DNA of 64,000 nucleotides from Lycorma delicatula (taxonomy: Eukaryota > Arthropoda > Insecta > Hemiptera > Fulgoridae), in NCBI RefSeq assembly GCF_047948215.1, contig NC_134464.1, positions 38,075,020 to 38,139,019 on the forward strand, written 5' to 3'. Both the position numbers and the translations under genes were made by a program. This document shows, piece after piece, positions 1 through 11,105 of this stretch. Position 1 is the stretch's first letter. Each line of letters starts with the position of its first letter. The notes under the pieces were generated by a model that worked only from the letters and a program-made list of their open reading frames with translations, did no database searches and was not told where the DNA came from.

Positions 1-637
1 AAGTGATAGTGTGGTGTGCTATGTCATCTTACGGTGTGGTGTTATAGGCCCTTATTTTTTTTAGGATGACAACGGTCTTGCGATTACAGTGATGTCGGCT
101 CATTACGTAGCCATGCTTGAAACCTTTGTTGTAGAACAAAAGAGATTTCCACCAATTCTTAACACAGCCTGGTTTCAACAAGACAGAGCAACGTCACATA
201 CTGCACGAATATCGATGGCAGCTGTACGCCGATTGTTTGGACGTGTCATTTCATGAAATGGTGACATTAGATGGCCTCCCAGATCCTCTGATCTCTCAGC
301 TTGCAATTACTTTTTGTGGGGTCACCTTAAAAGCAAAGTGTTCCACAGTAGACCGGCTACAACGGAAGAACTGAAGGCAAAGATCCGAGAAGCAATTGCG
401 GAAATTCCATTTGAGATGTTACGTCAAATCATGAACAATTTAACGAAGAGACTTCGTGAGTGTTTACATAGAAGAGGAGGTCACCTGCAAGATGTCATCG
501 TTAAAAAATAAACTAAAATGTATGTATCCTAAAATGGCAACATTTGTACAATTACATGAAATAAAATTCATTCTCAAAAAATATTTTTCATCAACGTTAT
601 TTAATTTTTAAAATTGCCCGTTTCTTTGAATCACCCT
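1..637 (+). pseudogene. Mariner-like transposase, 3' part (IS630-Tc1-mariner)
   Basis: DDE transposase fragment, cut by the left edge of the window. It would excise and reinsert its own element at TA sites in the nucleus. Visible in order are the WCAMSSYG block (about 16-45), the second catalytic aspartate in WFQQDRATSHTA (about 170-208), the WPPRSSDL block (about 272-300), and a C-terminal helical tail ending at a TAA near 511. An in-frame TGA lies at 254-256, where an arginine codon is usual. There is also a frameshift around 45-65. The position usually occupied by the third acidic residue reads asparagine (CNYFLWG), so the copy is catalytically dead. The 3' terminus reads TTTGAATCACCCTG near 624-637, like the ends of the element at 53221-54736. 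The 5' end lies outside the window. Confidence 0.85.
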
Positions 638-1059
638 GCATTTAGCATTTTAAGCTCCTATATTTTATTTTGTTGGCTCATTATTTATTCTTTAACTTTG
701 TTAACAATTTGTAAGCTATAAATAAACAAAACTTGGCAATCAACAAAGAATTAAATCTTATCATAGTCACATATTATGACATCATATCTAATACTGAAGA
801 GTGAGCCTTCATGGACAAGAATAATCATGTCTGTGCAGGTGAAAACACGTAGCTGAAAACACAGTTGTGTTGTTTATATTAAGCACTGGATTTAGGAATG
901 AATTAATTTTGTTCAGTCTTATTGATGTCTTAAGTTTGTTAACAGTGTAGTGTCATAATTGCCTTGAAATTGTGTAAATGATGTGGATGCCTTTTGTTAT
1001 GTATGTGGTGAGTTTACCGTAAAATCAGATAGAAAATTATTACACCTTTAATTAAAAAA
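638..1059. other. AT-rich spacer, no gene seen
   Basis: I see no coding potential, RNA gene or repeat in this stretch between two decayed elements. It ends just before the coding-like block at 1070. Confidence 0.5.
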
Positions 1060-1915
1060 AGAATATCATTTGTATTTTCAGTTTAAAATTGGTGATCAGG
1101 ATAAGACATGGGCTCCTCATATAGTATGCACTAACTGTTCTGTATATTTAAGAGGATGGCTGAAAGGCACACGGAAGGCTTTGCTATTTGGTGTACCTAT
1201 GGTTTGGCATGAACCAAAAGATCATGTAACTGATTGTTACTTTTGTTTAACAAGTGTGTTTGTAATTTCTAAAAAATCTAAACATACTGTAAAATATCCT
1301 CCTCTGCAATCAAGCCAGTACCTCACAGAGAAATTACTCCAGTTCCTGAGCCAACTGTGAATGTATGTTTCGAAAGCAGTGATGAAGGATCAGCACTGAA
1401 GAAGACAATAATGATTTTGAATTATCTTTCAATAAGCCACATCTTACATCACAAGGTTAATTGTGATGTAAGGCTTGGTTAGGGATTTAAATTTATCAAA
1501 AAATCAAGCTGACCTGTTAGGATCAAGACTGCAAGATTGAAATTTATTTTTAAAAAATACAAAAATTTTGGGCTTTCAAAGCTGACAAAAAGAACTTTCT
1601 CAGTACTTTATTGATGAAAATAATTTGATTTATTGCACAAATATTGATGAGCTTATGTTGGCACTTAGGACAACTTCATAAACCTGAGGTCTGATGCCTT
1701 TTCATAGATTCATCCTAGTAAAAGTGATTCTATTACAACAATGGTAACAAATATCCTTCGATACCAATCGCTTTTGGTGTTAATTTGTAAGAGACATATG
1801 ATGTGATGAAAGACATTCTTGAAAAGATAAATTATAAAAAACATAGCTGGAACGTATGTGGTTATTTGGAAGTTATAGTTATTTTGTTAGGCATGCAGTT
1901 AGGCTATACTAAGTA
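1060..1915 (+). pseudogene. Decayed copy of an uncharacterised, repetitive arthropod protein family (family A)
   Basis: An uninterrupted 96-codon reading at 1070-1360 contains two cysteine pairs, CTNC and CYFC, consistent with a zinc-binding module. They lie in a context of KIGDQDKTWAPH and EPKDHVTDC. Beyond the first stop, protein-like blocks continue in shifting frames to about 1915: a DLS/NLSK and LLGSR block near 1475-1530, an FIDENNLIYC block near 1600-1640, and a final GYTK near 1902-1913. From memory this order of blocks matches a family of unnamed 'uncharacterized' proteins repeated in many arthropod genomes; I cannot name a function. The 3' end of the usual protein is missing. It sits just upstream of family B in the same orientation, so the two may come from one element. 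The copy is clearly dead, with several stops and frameshifts. Confidence 0.6.
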
Positions 1916-2050
1916 AATGTTTTCTTTGCAAACATTTCCTTTCTTACCAAAATATATTACCAAAGAGTAAAAGAAACAAGACAACTTAACTCCAAATGGG
2001 AAAAAAATGTTATTCATGAGCCCTTAGTTTTCAACTAAGGACTTAGTTGA

Positions 2051-2084
2051 CTTTCCCATTAATATTTTCATATTAATGGGAAAG
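2051..2084. repeat. Near-perfect short hairpin
   Basis: Inverted arms of 15 bp (CTTTCCCATTAATAT and its complement) are separated by a 4-base loop. It lies between the two family A/B remnants. It is one of about a dozen such hairpins in the window. Confidence 0.85.
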
Positions 2085-2199
2085 GTTGCTCTGACCCATT
2101 TAGCTGTCATATTAAACCGGTTAAGAAATCTCTTTGACACTTTCAACAAGCAATCCAAATTTAAAATTAATTACAGTCACTGTGTACAAAATGCTTAAA

Positions 2200-3370
2200 G
2201 AAAATACAAAAACCACAAGATGATGCAGAAAGCGAACCGGAATGTCAACTGGGATATATATGAGCCTCAATGTGTTATAATCAAATCTGTGAATAAAGCT
2301 TGTTCAGTACTTGGCAGTTCCCCCGTTAAGGTTCAAAAATTATCGAGCAGCGCTGAAGAACCAATTTTAAAAAATAAAGTTACAAAAATATCCAAGTCAG
2401 TTACCAGTAAATTAAACGATTCCTTTGATTTAAATATTTCTATAGAAGAAACCAGTTTAGTACCACAAAATTATGCTGATTTAGGGAGGAATATGAAGAA
2501 CTAATGATTAAAATAAAGGATAAAATGAAAACAGTTACATCAACCCAGGAAAAAAATTAATATTTTAAATTTATAACCAAGCAGCTGGAACATTAAAAAA
2601 ATTCAAAATGAGATTAGTGTTAGTCAGTATTTAGCCCATCAATCCAAATAATTAATTAAATAATTTGTGGAATTTTACCACAAATCAGCAAAAAGAAACC
2701 CAGTCAAATAATTGAAGAAGATGTTATTAAATGTGTACAAGATTTTTACCAGAATGATGAGCACAGCCAAATGATACCAAGCAAGAAGGCTTGTGTCTCT
2801 GTAAGACAAGCTGACAGGAATAAAACTGATATTCAAAAATGGCTTATCTTATGTAACTTAAAAAAACTGTAAACAGCCTTCAAAGAAAGACATAATTTAA
2901 AAATTGGTCTTTCAAAATTTGCTGGTTTACGACCTAAATTTTTTGTTCTGGCTGGGGGTGGTCACATACTGGTGTGTATGTGTGCACACGTGTATGTGTG
3001 CGTTAGTATCGGTACAGAAGGACATTAGTGTTTCTGATCGCTTTATAGGTTTATCAAAGCCAAAATGTAAAAATTATGCCTGCTGCATATAGGATGGCAA
3101 GTGGTGGTTAGGCAAAATCATTGAAGTCAAAATACATGAAAATGATGAGGAATGTCGAATACACTTTTTCCATCCACAGTGTCCTGGTACTTCATTCAGG
3201 AAAACATTGAGGGATAATCAAACATGGGTTTGACTGGAAAATATATTTGCTTACAGAGATTTTTCCATCAACTACTGGAAGAGGACATCATATCACACCA
3301 AAGATGAATGAGGACTTATCAGTTCTTCTCAGTAAAAAAATAGCAGGAGCAATAAGTTATGTTCGTTAAG
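2200..3370 (+). pseudogene. Decayed copy of a second uncharacterised arthropod protein family (family B)
   Basis: An open reading of 94 codons (2220-2504) carries CSVLGSSPVKVQKLS near its start. A second block, open from about 2694 to a stop near 2872, contains EEDVIKCVQDFY, a KKACVSV motif and CNLKKL. A third at about 2880-2960 contains KIGLSKFAGLRPKF, followed by VLAGGGH. A poorly preserved tail with TTGRGHHI occurs near 3278-3300. The blocks are on one strand and in the order I recall for a widespread unnamed arthropod protein family; the identification rests on memory, not on a search. Several stops and frame changes separate the blocks. Function is unknown. Family A lies 300 bp upstream in the same orientation. 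Confidence 0.6.
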
Positions 3371-4535
3371 TTTGTGATCAAAAAGTGCAAGATTTATTCA
3401 TAACTTCCATTAGCAGGAGTAAAATATGGTAAAAGTGAATTGAACAACTTGTTAATGTATTTTAATTGTTTATTATTTTGTAATTATTATTTAACATTCT
3501 GTAATTAATTATCCATTATCATTTTATAATTGACTGTTTATTAATTATCAATTTATTCATTCTAATGAGTTTAGTTGTAATTTTTATAATCTGAAAAAAT
3601 ACATAACATCGGTATTTTTGGGTACGTTGTTTACAGTTAGAAGGAATGGTGTTTTTAGTGGTATTGTTGACTTCATTATTTGTCTATCCCTTTGAGTAAT
3701 AAAGTAATTTTATATGGTTTTAAAGTACATAAAAAGTAATTACTGCTGTAAAAATTTCAGATATTTGCCACTGGCAAATGTGGTTTATGAACCACAAAAA
3801 TGAGACATTTTCAAAATCTTACAATTTGGCAACCATTTTTTTAATGAAGGACACTAGGTAACAGTCAAATTTTTTTTTTTAATAAGTACTACTAGTACCT
3901 AATAGATAAAAGGTAAAAAATAGCCTTGTTAACCTAAGCCCTTCATAATTTATTTTGGGCCCAAAGTTTGAAAAAACAAAGATGTAACTTCAGTAAACAT
4001 TACAAGATTTGGTTATGTAACAAAATGAATTTTGAGTACACTACTACAAAGTTCCATCTTTACACTTTTCAAAAACCCCTTTTGACCCTCTGTACAATAT
4101 AAAATAAGAATGCTACAGCTCATGGAAAAAGTGATGAAAATGGCTGTTTTTACCTGTTGGCAAGTTAGAAAATATCACTCAAGTAAAAATTGTTTTTTTA
4201 AATATAAAGGAATATTTTTTGGCCATTACAAGGTGGGTAGTTATCATATACCAAATATCATCAAAATCAAAAGTAGTGATGCACTGATAATTTGTTGAAT
4301 TAAAATGGAATACCCCTCTTTCAATAAACAAGTTTTTATAATTTACTAAAATACATAGTCAGTTAAATGGTTAATTTATGGTCAGTTTTTCTTCAAATCT
4401 TTAATATTGTACTTATATTCTCATTCTCAAAAAATTGGTAAAAATAAATTAAAAAAATTACGGTTATTCAGGTTATACTTAAAACATTAATATAGTTATT
4501 TAACAAATAATACTGTAAAAAAGAAAAATATTAAA
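3371..4535. other. AT-rich intergenic or intronic sequence, nothing recognised
   Basis: No transposon protein, RNA gene or structured repeat is visible. A 62-codon open reading at 4110-4298 (plus) has no recognisable motif and is probably fortuitous. If LIN52 is intact, this stretch would be part of the intron downstream of its exon at 4551-4643. Confidence 0.5.
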
Positions 4536-4550
4536 TTCAAGATAACGAAC

Positions 4551-4643
4551 TCTGCTCAGGCCACAATTCGGGCGATGTACGATCCAGCTTCTCCAGGCTG
4601 AGAAGACTTTCATCCAATGACACTGTCATAGTCTGCTCTCACC
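4551..4643 (-). CDS. LIN52: LIN52, first coding exon (DREAM/MuvB complex subunit)
   Basis: LIN52 is a small nuclear subunit of the MuvB core. With RB-family proteins and E2F it represses cell-cycle genes in quiescence, and with B-Myb it supports G2/M expression. Translation starts at ATG 4629-4627; an in-frame TGA a few codons upstream supports this start. The 26 visible residues include SLLSLEKLDRTSPELWPEQ, which closely matches the conserved N-terminal block of animal LIN52 (human: SLLSFEKLDRASPDLWPEQ, from memory). A good polypyrimidine tract and AG acceptor precede the exon at 4644-4645. The donor would be the GT at 4550-4549 after CAGA; it is a weak GTTCGT site, and reading through it meets a TGA four codons later. 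Later exons are not visible and would lie left of the window. This is the only confidently conserved host-gene piece here. Confidence 0.85.
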
Positions 4644-4887
4644 CTAAAATGAAGGAAAAATTGAATTAACAGTAAAAAAATGAATTATTAGAAACTAACA
4701 GAATAAACTAAATGACACAAAAATTATCAGAATTCATTAAAATATATCTATAGTGTATCTATATTTTTAAGCAGCTCTAAAAATAAAATAAGTGTTCACA
4801 AATTTTGACTCGTACTTATAATTTAATTCAAAAAATCGAAAAAGAAATTTTCAATGTAAATTAATATAAAATTTCTGCTCTGCTGAT

Positions 4888-4985
4888 CATGGTGTAGTAG
4901 TGATTCTCAGCCTTTCATCTGTAGGTCCCAGGTTTGAATCCTGGTCAGGTGTAGCATTTTTCATACACTATAAAATTTCATTTCC
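4888..4985 (+). mobile_element. SINE-2-like fragment with tRNA-like head
   Basis: A tRNA-like stretch contains an A-box-like GTGTAGTAGTGATTCTCAG and a B-box-like GGTTTGAATCC preceded by TAGGTCCCA. It is followed by AGGTGTAGCATTTTTCATACAC, the same order seen in the SINE-2 copies at 32732-32890 and 48905-49036. I see no target-site duplication. It lies in the candidate LIN52 5' intron. Confidence 0.6.
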
Positions 4986-5269
4986 ATATTCTTACGTACA
5001 AACTTCTCATAACCTTCTATGGTGAATTTAAACAAAAAAAAAGTCAATTCCTGAAACAGTTGTTTCTTTAGTAAAACAGTGAAAATGTTTGAAAATATTT
5101 TAAAAAATAATAATCATTATTCTTGTAATAATTACTTTTTTGTAATTTCAATTTCAAAAACTCAGTAATTTTTTAAACCCTATTTTATTGAAAATTTTAG
5201 TTTAGACTGTGGGTAATAAACCATTATCAACATAATAAACTGATGAAAGGTAGCACAGCTGGAAAATAA

Positions 5270-5388
5270 TAATGCAACTCTGCCAACATTTATTGTAAAG
5301 TCCCAGCATCTGTGACTTTCATATGAAACATTCTGGGTTTGAATTCCAGCCATGCTTGGCATCTTACACATATTAAAAAAAAAAAAAT
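5270..5388 (+). mobile_element. Diverged tRNA-derived SINE fragment
   Basis: A B-box-like GGGTTTGAATTCC lies near 5335, followed by CATGCTTGGCATCTTACAC and then a run of A at 5373-5386. This resembles the head and early body of SINE-2 plus a poly-A tail. The A box is poorly preserved, so the call is tentative. Confidence 0.4.
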
Positions 5389-7284
5389 TGCTAACTGTAA
5401 TTGGACATAATACATTTACTTTATGAATAAATAACTTATCAAAAATAAATCAGATTAATTTTTGTCCATATTCCTAAGTTGATGGATTTCACAATTTCTT
5501 TCTATTCTGCACCAATCTCTTAGCTTCAATATACCTCCTTACTCCATATATAGTTTTTCTTCCTTTACTACTTTTTACGTTTCATACTTCTCTCTAGAAC
5601 CAGATTCACTAAGCCGAGATAACCTTAATTTGTGCTCCAACAACCAAAAATTTACCATAAATTTTTTTAAATTTATTTTATTTTAAAAACCTCTTTACTA
5701 TATCAACCAATAGTAACTTTCAAAATTTTCATGAAATGCATTTTTATTGTTTCCTTGTTTTTCTGTTTCATCCCATATAGTTGTTCACATATCATAATAA
5801 TAAAGTCCTATACTCCTTACAAATACTTGAACAAACTGAGGCATGTAAATGTTGCATTATTTTTTTATCTTCATTCTCTATACTACAGTTCTAGTTTTAT
5901 TAAAATCTAAAATATTTAATATCATTCTACATTTTAAAATATTGTATCAATATTTATAGATGTCACATAATCTACAGTTTTTCTTCAACCTGGCTTCTGA
6001 AATTTTTATAATGTGCTTCTAATGTTACCATGCTTTTCCTAGAACTGAATTCATCTTTATCTCGTATAGCTTCCATATCTTGTACAATTCTTCTATTATT
6101 TTAGTTAATAAAATACACAAAATATAACTGCTTAAAATTCATGTGCTTATAATCATTGCCTGCAAAAGATTCGTACTTCCACATAAAGTAGGTTAAGTTA
6201 CTCTAAATAAACAGTACTCTAGTTTGAAACCGAACAAAATCTCAAAAACTGGACAAATATATTTCTCTTTAAAAACAATAAATGAATTTGATTAAACAAC
6301 AAATATAATTCAGCTGTGATAACCAATCAAACATTTTAAAATAAAATCTACAACAGATGACATAACCTTAACTATCCCTTAAAAATTAAAACAGGAGTGA
6401 GCAGAACAAAAAACCAATTGATTAAATTTAAAAAATGTAACAATCAGATAAAATATAGTACTTACATGAAAAAATGTTATTCCATCATGAAGCTATTGAT
6501 TTAGCATCAAAAACCCAGTAAATCACCACCATATATCAGATTTCAAATGATCTTAAAACATACATACATACATACACACAGTCTTGAAACACATATGATT
6601 TATTTTTACAATACCTTAATCCAAAACTAAACCAAATGTAGGAGATACAATTCAGATAAGTTTCAAAAATACAATCAATCACATTTTTAATAACTATGAT
6701 TAAAAACCAAACAACATTATTCACATTCTAAAATAAGACAAACTGAGGGATATGGGTAATTTGTTTAAATGAAATGATAGAGTTTGGGTCAAATAGGAAA
6801 AAAACAATATAAATGTTATATATAATCAGCAACTCCAAGTTTTTAAAGCAAAGTTATCTGTCTATGAAAACGATATAATACTTCAGGTATAAACAAATAT
6901 ACAATTAAATAGCCAACATGAAATTTAAAAACCATATAACTTAATATTCACAAAAACGGGTAAATATAACGTCATGAAATGAAAAAATTGTTCAACTACA
7001 TCGGCAGGCATTTTATAAATTTGCTATAATGAACTGAAAATACGTTTACTGAAAATTTAAATTGTAATTTGTTAATCCTACAGTAATGTCCTACTTATTG
7101 ATATCAATCCTACAGATTAATATTACAACACAATTTTGTGCTATAACAAATAGCCAATACACAAATCGTAATTTTTTTTAGATGTGACTGCGTTAAAAAA
7201 CTACCTCCTACATGGTGGCAACGTCTAGTCTCGCAACAAAAAGAAAACATTTTATATAACAAAGTAAAATTACACTACACCTAC
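5389..7284. other. AT-rich sequence, candidate LIN52 intron
   Basis: No gene is recognised. Stretches at about 5500-6080, read on the minus strand, look faintly coding-like (short readings joined by many stops) and could be a very old transposon remnant that I cannot assign. A short (ACAT)n run lies near 6560-6578. Confidence 0.4.
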
Positions 7285-7560
7285 CTCGATAACTGCAACA
7301 CACTTTGGTGATGCAGTACAATATAGCGTTCCTGTTTTCAAAACCATACAAACGAAAAATCTTTCATAATACAAAAGATATGCGGTTAGTCGGAAAAACG
7401 GTTACAAATTACAAACGGCTTCCATTCAAGATTTCAAGAGATGAAAACAAATGCACAGTAAAAACGGAGATACCCGAATATACACGACAAACAACGAAGT
7501 TTCAAATAAGACGCCATTACAATAAACCGCTAGATTAAAAATTGGATTTTTTCATTCAAA
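7285..7560 (-). promoter_or_regulatory. Candidate LIN52 promoter and non-coding first exon
   Basis: This stretch is less AT-biased than its flanks. On the minus strand it ends in CAGTTATCGAG followed by GTAGGT (7284-7279), a good splice donor facing the LIN52 acceptor at 4643, about 2.6 kb away. That makes it a plausible 5' untranslated exon and promoter region. There is also a 77-codon open reading on the opposite strand (7305-7538) with no recognisable motif. No TATA box or initiator can be assigned with confidence. The link to LIN52 is inference from position and splice polarity only. Confidence 0.3.
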
Positions 7561-8764
7561 AAAAAATTCAAGTGAATCATATCAGATAATACTTCCTAAA
7601 TGTTTTCAGTAGAATTGTTAAAAATAAAAAAAAACATTGATACTAGGCAGACCTCTTAAGCCTCTATTTTAATTAATCTTTATAGTAACAAAATTACAAC
7701 TTGCTTTCCGTAGTAAACCTTTTCTAGGTTGTGTAATAAGTATATTTTTTCATATTTACAAGTAGATCACAAATATTTAAAATTTTTATATTATTATAAA
7801 GGAAAGATATTTAACGATTTTTCTTAGTACATAATTTTATCTTTTTTTTTTTACAATTTTTTTCTGAGTTGTCCAAATTAAAGGTTATGTTTTATAAATT
7901 TCTACAAAAATAGCAAAAGGAAATAATACAACCTATAATAAAAAAGTATTGACAATATACGAAGGTGAAATTATAGCTCTTAAAATAATTGTCTTTGACA
8001 TGCCCAACATTCATACAAGAAAATGCATTTTCATTTCAATTAATCTTTAACCTGATCATGTGAATGTCGCTAAAAAAAAATGGTGATAATTTTTATAGTC
8101 CATTTGATTAGAAATAGATGTAAAAGTGTCCTGACTTGTGTTTTATTTTTGTAAAAAATTTATTCTAATAAATAAGTATACACACATGCACATGCACTCG
8201 CAATATATATATATATATATATTTATATGTGTATATATATATATATATTACATATATATACACAAACACATCATTTAATCCTATCCCTCCAAATATACTG
8301 ATGTAAATTTCAATATCACCTAGATTTTTCCAGGACAGGTTCAGTCTTCACTGCTTCCACCTTGCATGTAGGTTCTGGAAGAGAATTCTATATCGTTTCC
8401 GGCCATCTCTCTTCAGACATACTCCTCAATGTCTTTTGGCCTCTACTATCCTTTATAATACCATAGAATTTTGCAGAACCAACTTAATGTGGATTCAGGC
8501 AAATTCTTTTATCTGAATTTTAAAAATGCATGTAAAAAGAAAATGTTATAAAGAATATTATTTAATTAGTAGGTAAAAAAAAAATTTATTAAAGTTCTTA
8601 ATATTCTAATAATAATAAAAAAATTAAAGTAACCTACTCTATTTTGAAAATTAAAATAGTATGATTTTACTATAGAAAAAACAATAAAAAAGCTTAACTT
8701 GGCAATATTTGTTTTCTGTTTAAGAAGAAGTTTGTAATTTCAGTTTGTTGTTGATTCAGTTTTG
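7561..8764. other. AT-rich spacer with a microsatellite
   Basis: No gene is recognised. A (TA)n-rich tract with short TG interruptions occupies about 8202-8268. Confidence 0.6.
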
Positions 8765-9860
8765 TTATGGTATTTTATTGCTAAGGACTTGAAGCCAACT
8801 GAGAAGTAATATGTTATCAGTTGATGCAATTTGTTTTTCAAAATAATGCGGTAGAGATTCAGTTGCCTTCAGACCATCACTATAGTTCATCTCCTGGCAA
8901 TTAAGTTTTCTGCTACTTCTGTCACTTACCTCATTTTGCCCACTGTCTTTCAAAAATAATATTTTCTCTCCATCTGCCAAATTTTTTTTTATATTGTTCC
9001 AACATTCTGCTAATCACTGCCTATGGATTTCTGATGACCTGGAATTTTCCTTATTAGATTGATTAAATCATCTTTTTCATCTTCAGTTTTTAAGAATTAG
9101 TTCCTTACATGATTTAGCAATTCATGCCAGATCATGCAAGACTTATATGCTCAACTTCATCCAGGTTTTAGATATACATTCCACCACATCTTTAAGTAAA
9201 TTTTTTCTTGGCAAATAAATCTTCTCCAATCTCATTTGGTATAATTAAAGATGGAAGGAGTTGGCCTTTTTATTTTTATCTTTATTGTAATAAGAATACA
9301 TTGATCTATACAATATCACATTTGGAGGGAGAAATACCTTTATATCTCAGCCACAAAGTTCATCAGTATTTGACTTTGTTTTGATGTTTATCAAGGCTTC
9401 CTCAGCAGATTTTTAGAAATTAAATGTTTTTTACTGATCAAAAATCCATTCTTTAAAAAATAATTATTCCGTCAAAAATTTTTTGAATCACCATCACATT
9501 GCTGGATGCTAGATTATAACCTTCTTTTTGCTTCTTAAATTACCTGATGCTGATTTTCATTTTTTTGAAGTCAAACATCATTTGGGATTCAAACCTGACT
9601 CACTATAGTTAAAAATTTGTTTCCTTTCTCCCTCTATTGTAAAAAACAAAGTGCTTCATTAATTTTTTCATACTCTCTACCTGTTTTTTACTCCTTAAAC
9701 CTTAATTATGTGCTCTTTTCATGCACTATGATTTAATCTAATCTCTTACTGCTGTTTTGCCTACACCCAAATACAGAGCAATTTTATTCAAGGTAGAGTT
9801 CTTGAATTTAATTTCATTCCATATTTTTTGTCTTCATTTTTTTTAGATCTGACGTATTTA
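8765..9860 (-). pseudogene. Pogo/Tigger-type (jerky-like) transposase remnant
   Basis: Read on the minus strand, the 3' end is an uninterrupted 71-codon stretch (8980-8765) with ADGEKILFLKDS, and then a SDGLKATESLPHYFEKQ block typical of the C-terminal helical tail of jerky/pogo-derived proteins. Upstream (about 9100-9000) is a block like FLKTEDEKDDLINLIRKIPG, and near 9800-9750 a helix-turn-helix-like NKIALYLGVGKTAVRD. The central DDE catalytic region is heavily scrambled by stops and frameshifts. The block order fits a pogo-superfamily transposase (DNA transposon, nuclear, TA target). I found no terminal inverted repeats. A host gene derived from such a transposase is unlikely given the damage. 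Confidence 0.55.
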
Positions 9861-10191
9861 AAATGAAAAAAAAAATATCAAGTTTCAAACAACAATCTAA
9901 ATAAAAGGGATACTAGTAAATACAAATGACTGCTACTTAGTTTACTTATTTTAAAAAGGAATTAGTAATTATCATCAAGTTTGCAAAATATGAATAAGTA
10001 CTGCACATTCAAAACATTGCAAGCTTGGCTTATACTAGTTAGACATGTCTTGTATAATCATTTAAGGTGAGGCATCCAATACTCCCATAAATTTCTCTTC
10101 TCTGCAGTAGGTGTTATGTTCCATCTATCCTCCTCATTTATTTTTTTATATCATACTATATAATTCTAAAGATTAAATTCTGATGTCAGAA
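9861..10191. other. AT-rich spacer
   Basis: Nothing is recognised between the pogo-like remnant and the SINE-1 insertion. Confidence 0.5.
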
Positions 10192-10523
10192 GGTTAAATT
10201 GTACTGGACCTTCTTTCTTTTCCTGTTTAGCCTCCGGTAACTACCATTTAGATAATTCTTCAGAGGATGAATGAGGATGATATGTATGAGTGTAAATGAA
10301 GTGTAGTCTTGTACATTCTCAGTTCGACCATTCCTGAGATGTGTGATTAATTGAAACCCAACCACCAAAGAACACCGGTATCCATGATCTAGTATTCAAA
10401 TCCATGTAAAAATAACTGGCTTTACTAGGACTTGAACGCTGGAACGCTTGACTTCCAAATCATCTGATTTGGGAAGACGCGTTAACCACTAGACCAACCT
10501 GGCAGGTTAAATTCTACTGGACC
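10192..10523 (-). mobile_element. SINE-1 copy 1, with 19-bp target-site duplication
   Basis: This is a tRNA-derived SINE inserted in minus orientation (10211-10504). The flanking duplication GGTTAAATTgTACTGGACC (10192-10210) recurs at 10505-10523 with one mismatch. On the minus strand the head carries an A-box-like GGTTGGTCTAGTGGTTAACG and a B-box-like GTTCAAGTCC. It is followed by a body with TTCAATTAATCACACATCTCAG, then TCATCCTCTGAAG, and a tail of GGCTAAACAGGAAAAG. Internal RNA polymerase III promoter boxes are therefore visible. Mobilisation would depend on an unidentified LINE. A short open reading across it is not a gene. Confidence 0.9.
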
Positions 10524-10876
10524 TGGCTGACCAGTACTGCACCATTTGAATGCAGAATTTAATTTCACTTCTATCAATGACTGACTGATCGTGTTAGAGG
10601 AAATGAAATCTTACAGGATACAGGTGTCCTGTAAACTATCAGTGAAAATGTAAATGCTGGACAATAAGGACATGTAATGCACAAAAATTATACATGTTAA
10701 AAAAAAAATACTTCAGCCAAAGTGTTAACAAAGAAGGCTGAAGAATGAACACAAAAAAATACAAGCAGTATAGTATGGTTAGCTGACAATGAGTAATTAA
10801 ATTTAAACCACCTTCTCATTAATATGATGGGAAACAAAGTATGATAGTAATATGAGTGAGAGAAAACTGGTTTTTT

Positions 10877-10934
10877 ACCAGTTATAAAACCAGTTTTATA
10901 ACTGGTTTTTATTGATCTGGTACTCCAGATCAAT
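10877..10934. repeat. Two adjacent perfect hairpins
   Basis: The first has 13-bp arms (ACCAGTTATAAAA, 10877-10889 and 10894-10906) with a 4-base loop. The second has 10-bp arms (ATTGATCTGG, 10911-10920 and 10925-10934), also with a 4-base loop. Their adjacency makes chance less likely. Confidence 0.85.
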
Positions 10935-11105
10935 AACTGATTTGGAGTGCCAGCTGATATCATGTTAAATTTTATAAATTTCTGAAGTTAGGTTTGTGAA
11001 ACTCTGTAATAATATTTTATTTTATTTTCTTTATTTATGTTATTTTATTTTTTTGAAAATTCAAATACTTTATAAACGTATAAAACCACTGTGTTAATAA
11101 TTGAT

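Noticed and set aside
4900..4950. Functional tRNA genes at tRNA-like boxes (also 32820, 48970, 54180, 63320)
   Set aside because: Only A/B-box-like sequence is present; cloverleaf stems are poor and each lies in a SINE or Rep-A context.
5450..6130. Possible reverse-transcriptase remnant on the minus strand
   Set aside because: Only scattered short readings with many stops; no diagnostic RT or integrase motif could be placed.
8202..8268. Direct repeats that could suggest a CRISPR or satellite array
   Set aside because: They are simple TA microsatellites; no regularly spaced repeats with unique spacers occur anywhere in the window.
10186..10368. Open readings across SINE-1 copies (also 24168-24464, 23739-23999)
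   Set aside because: They are translations of SINE or antisense LINE sequence, not genes.
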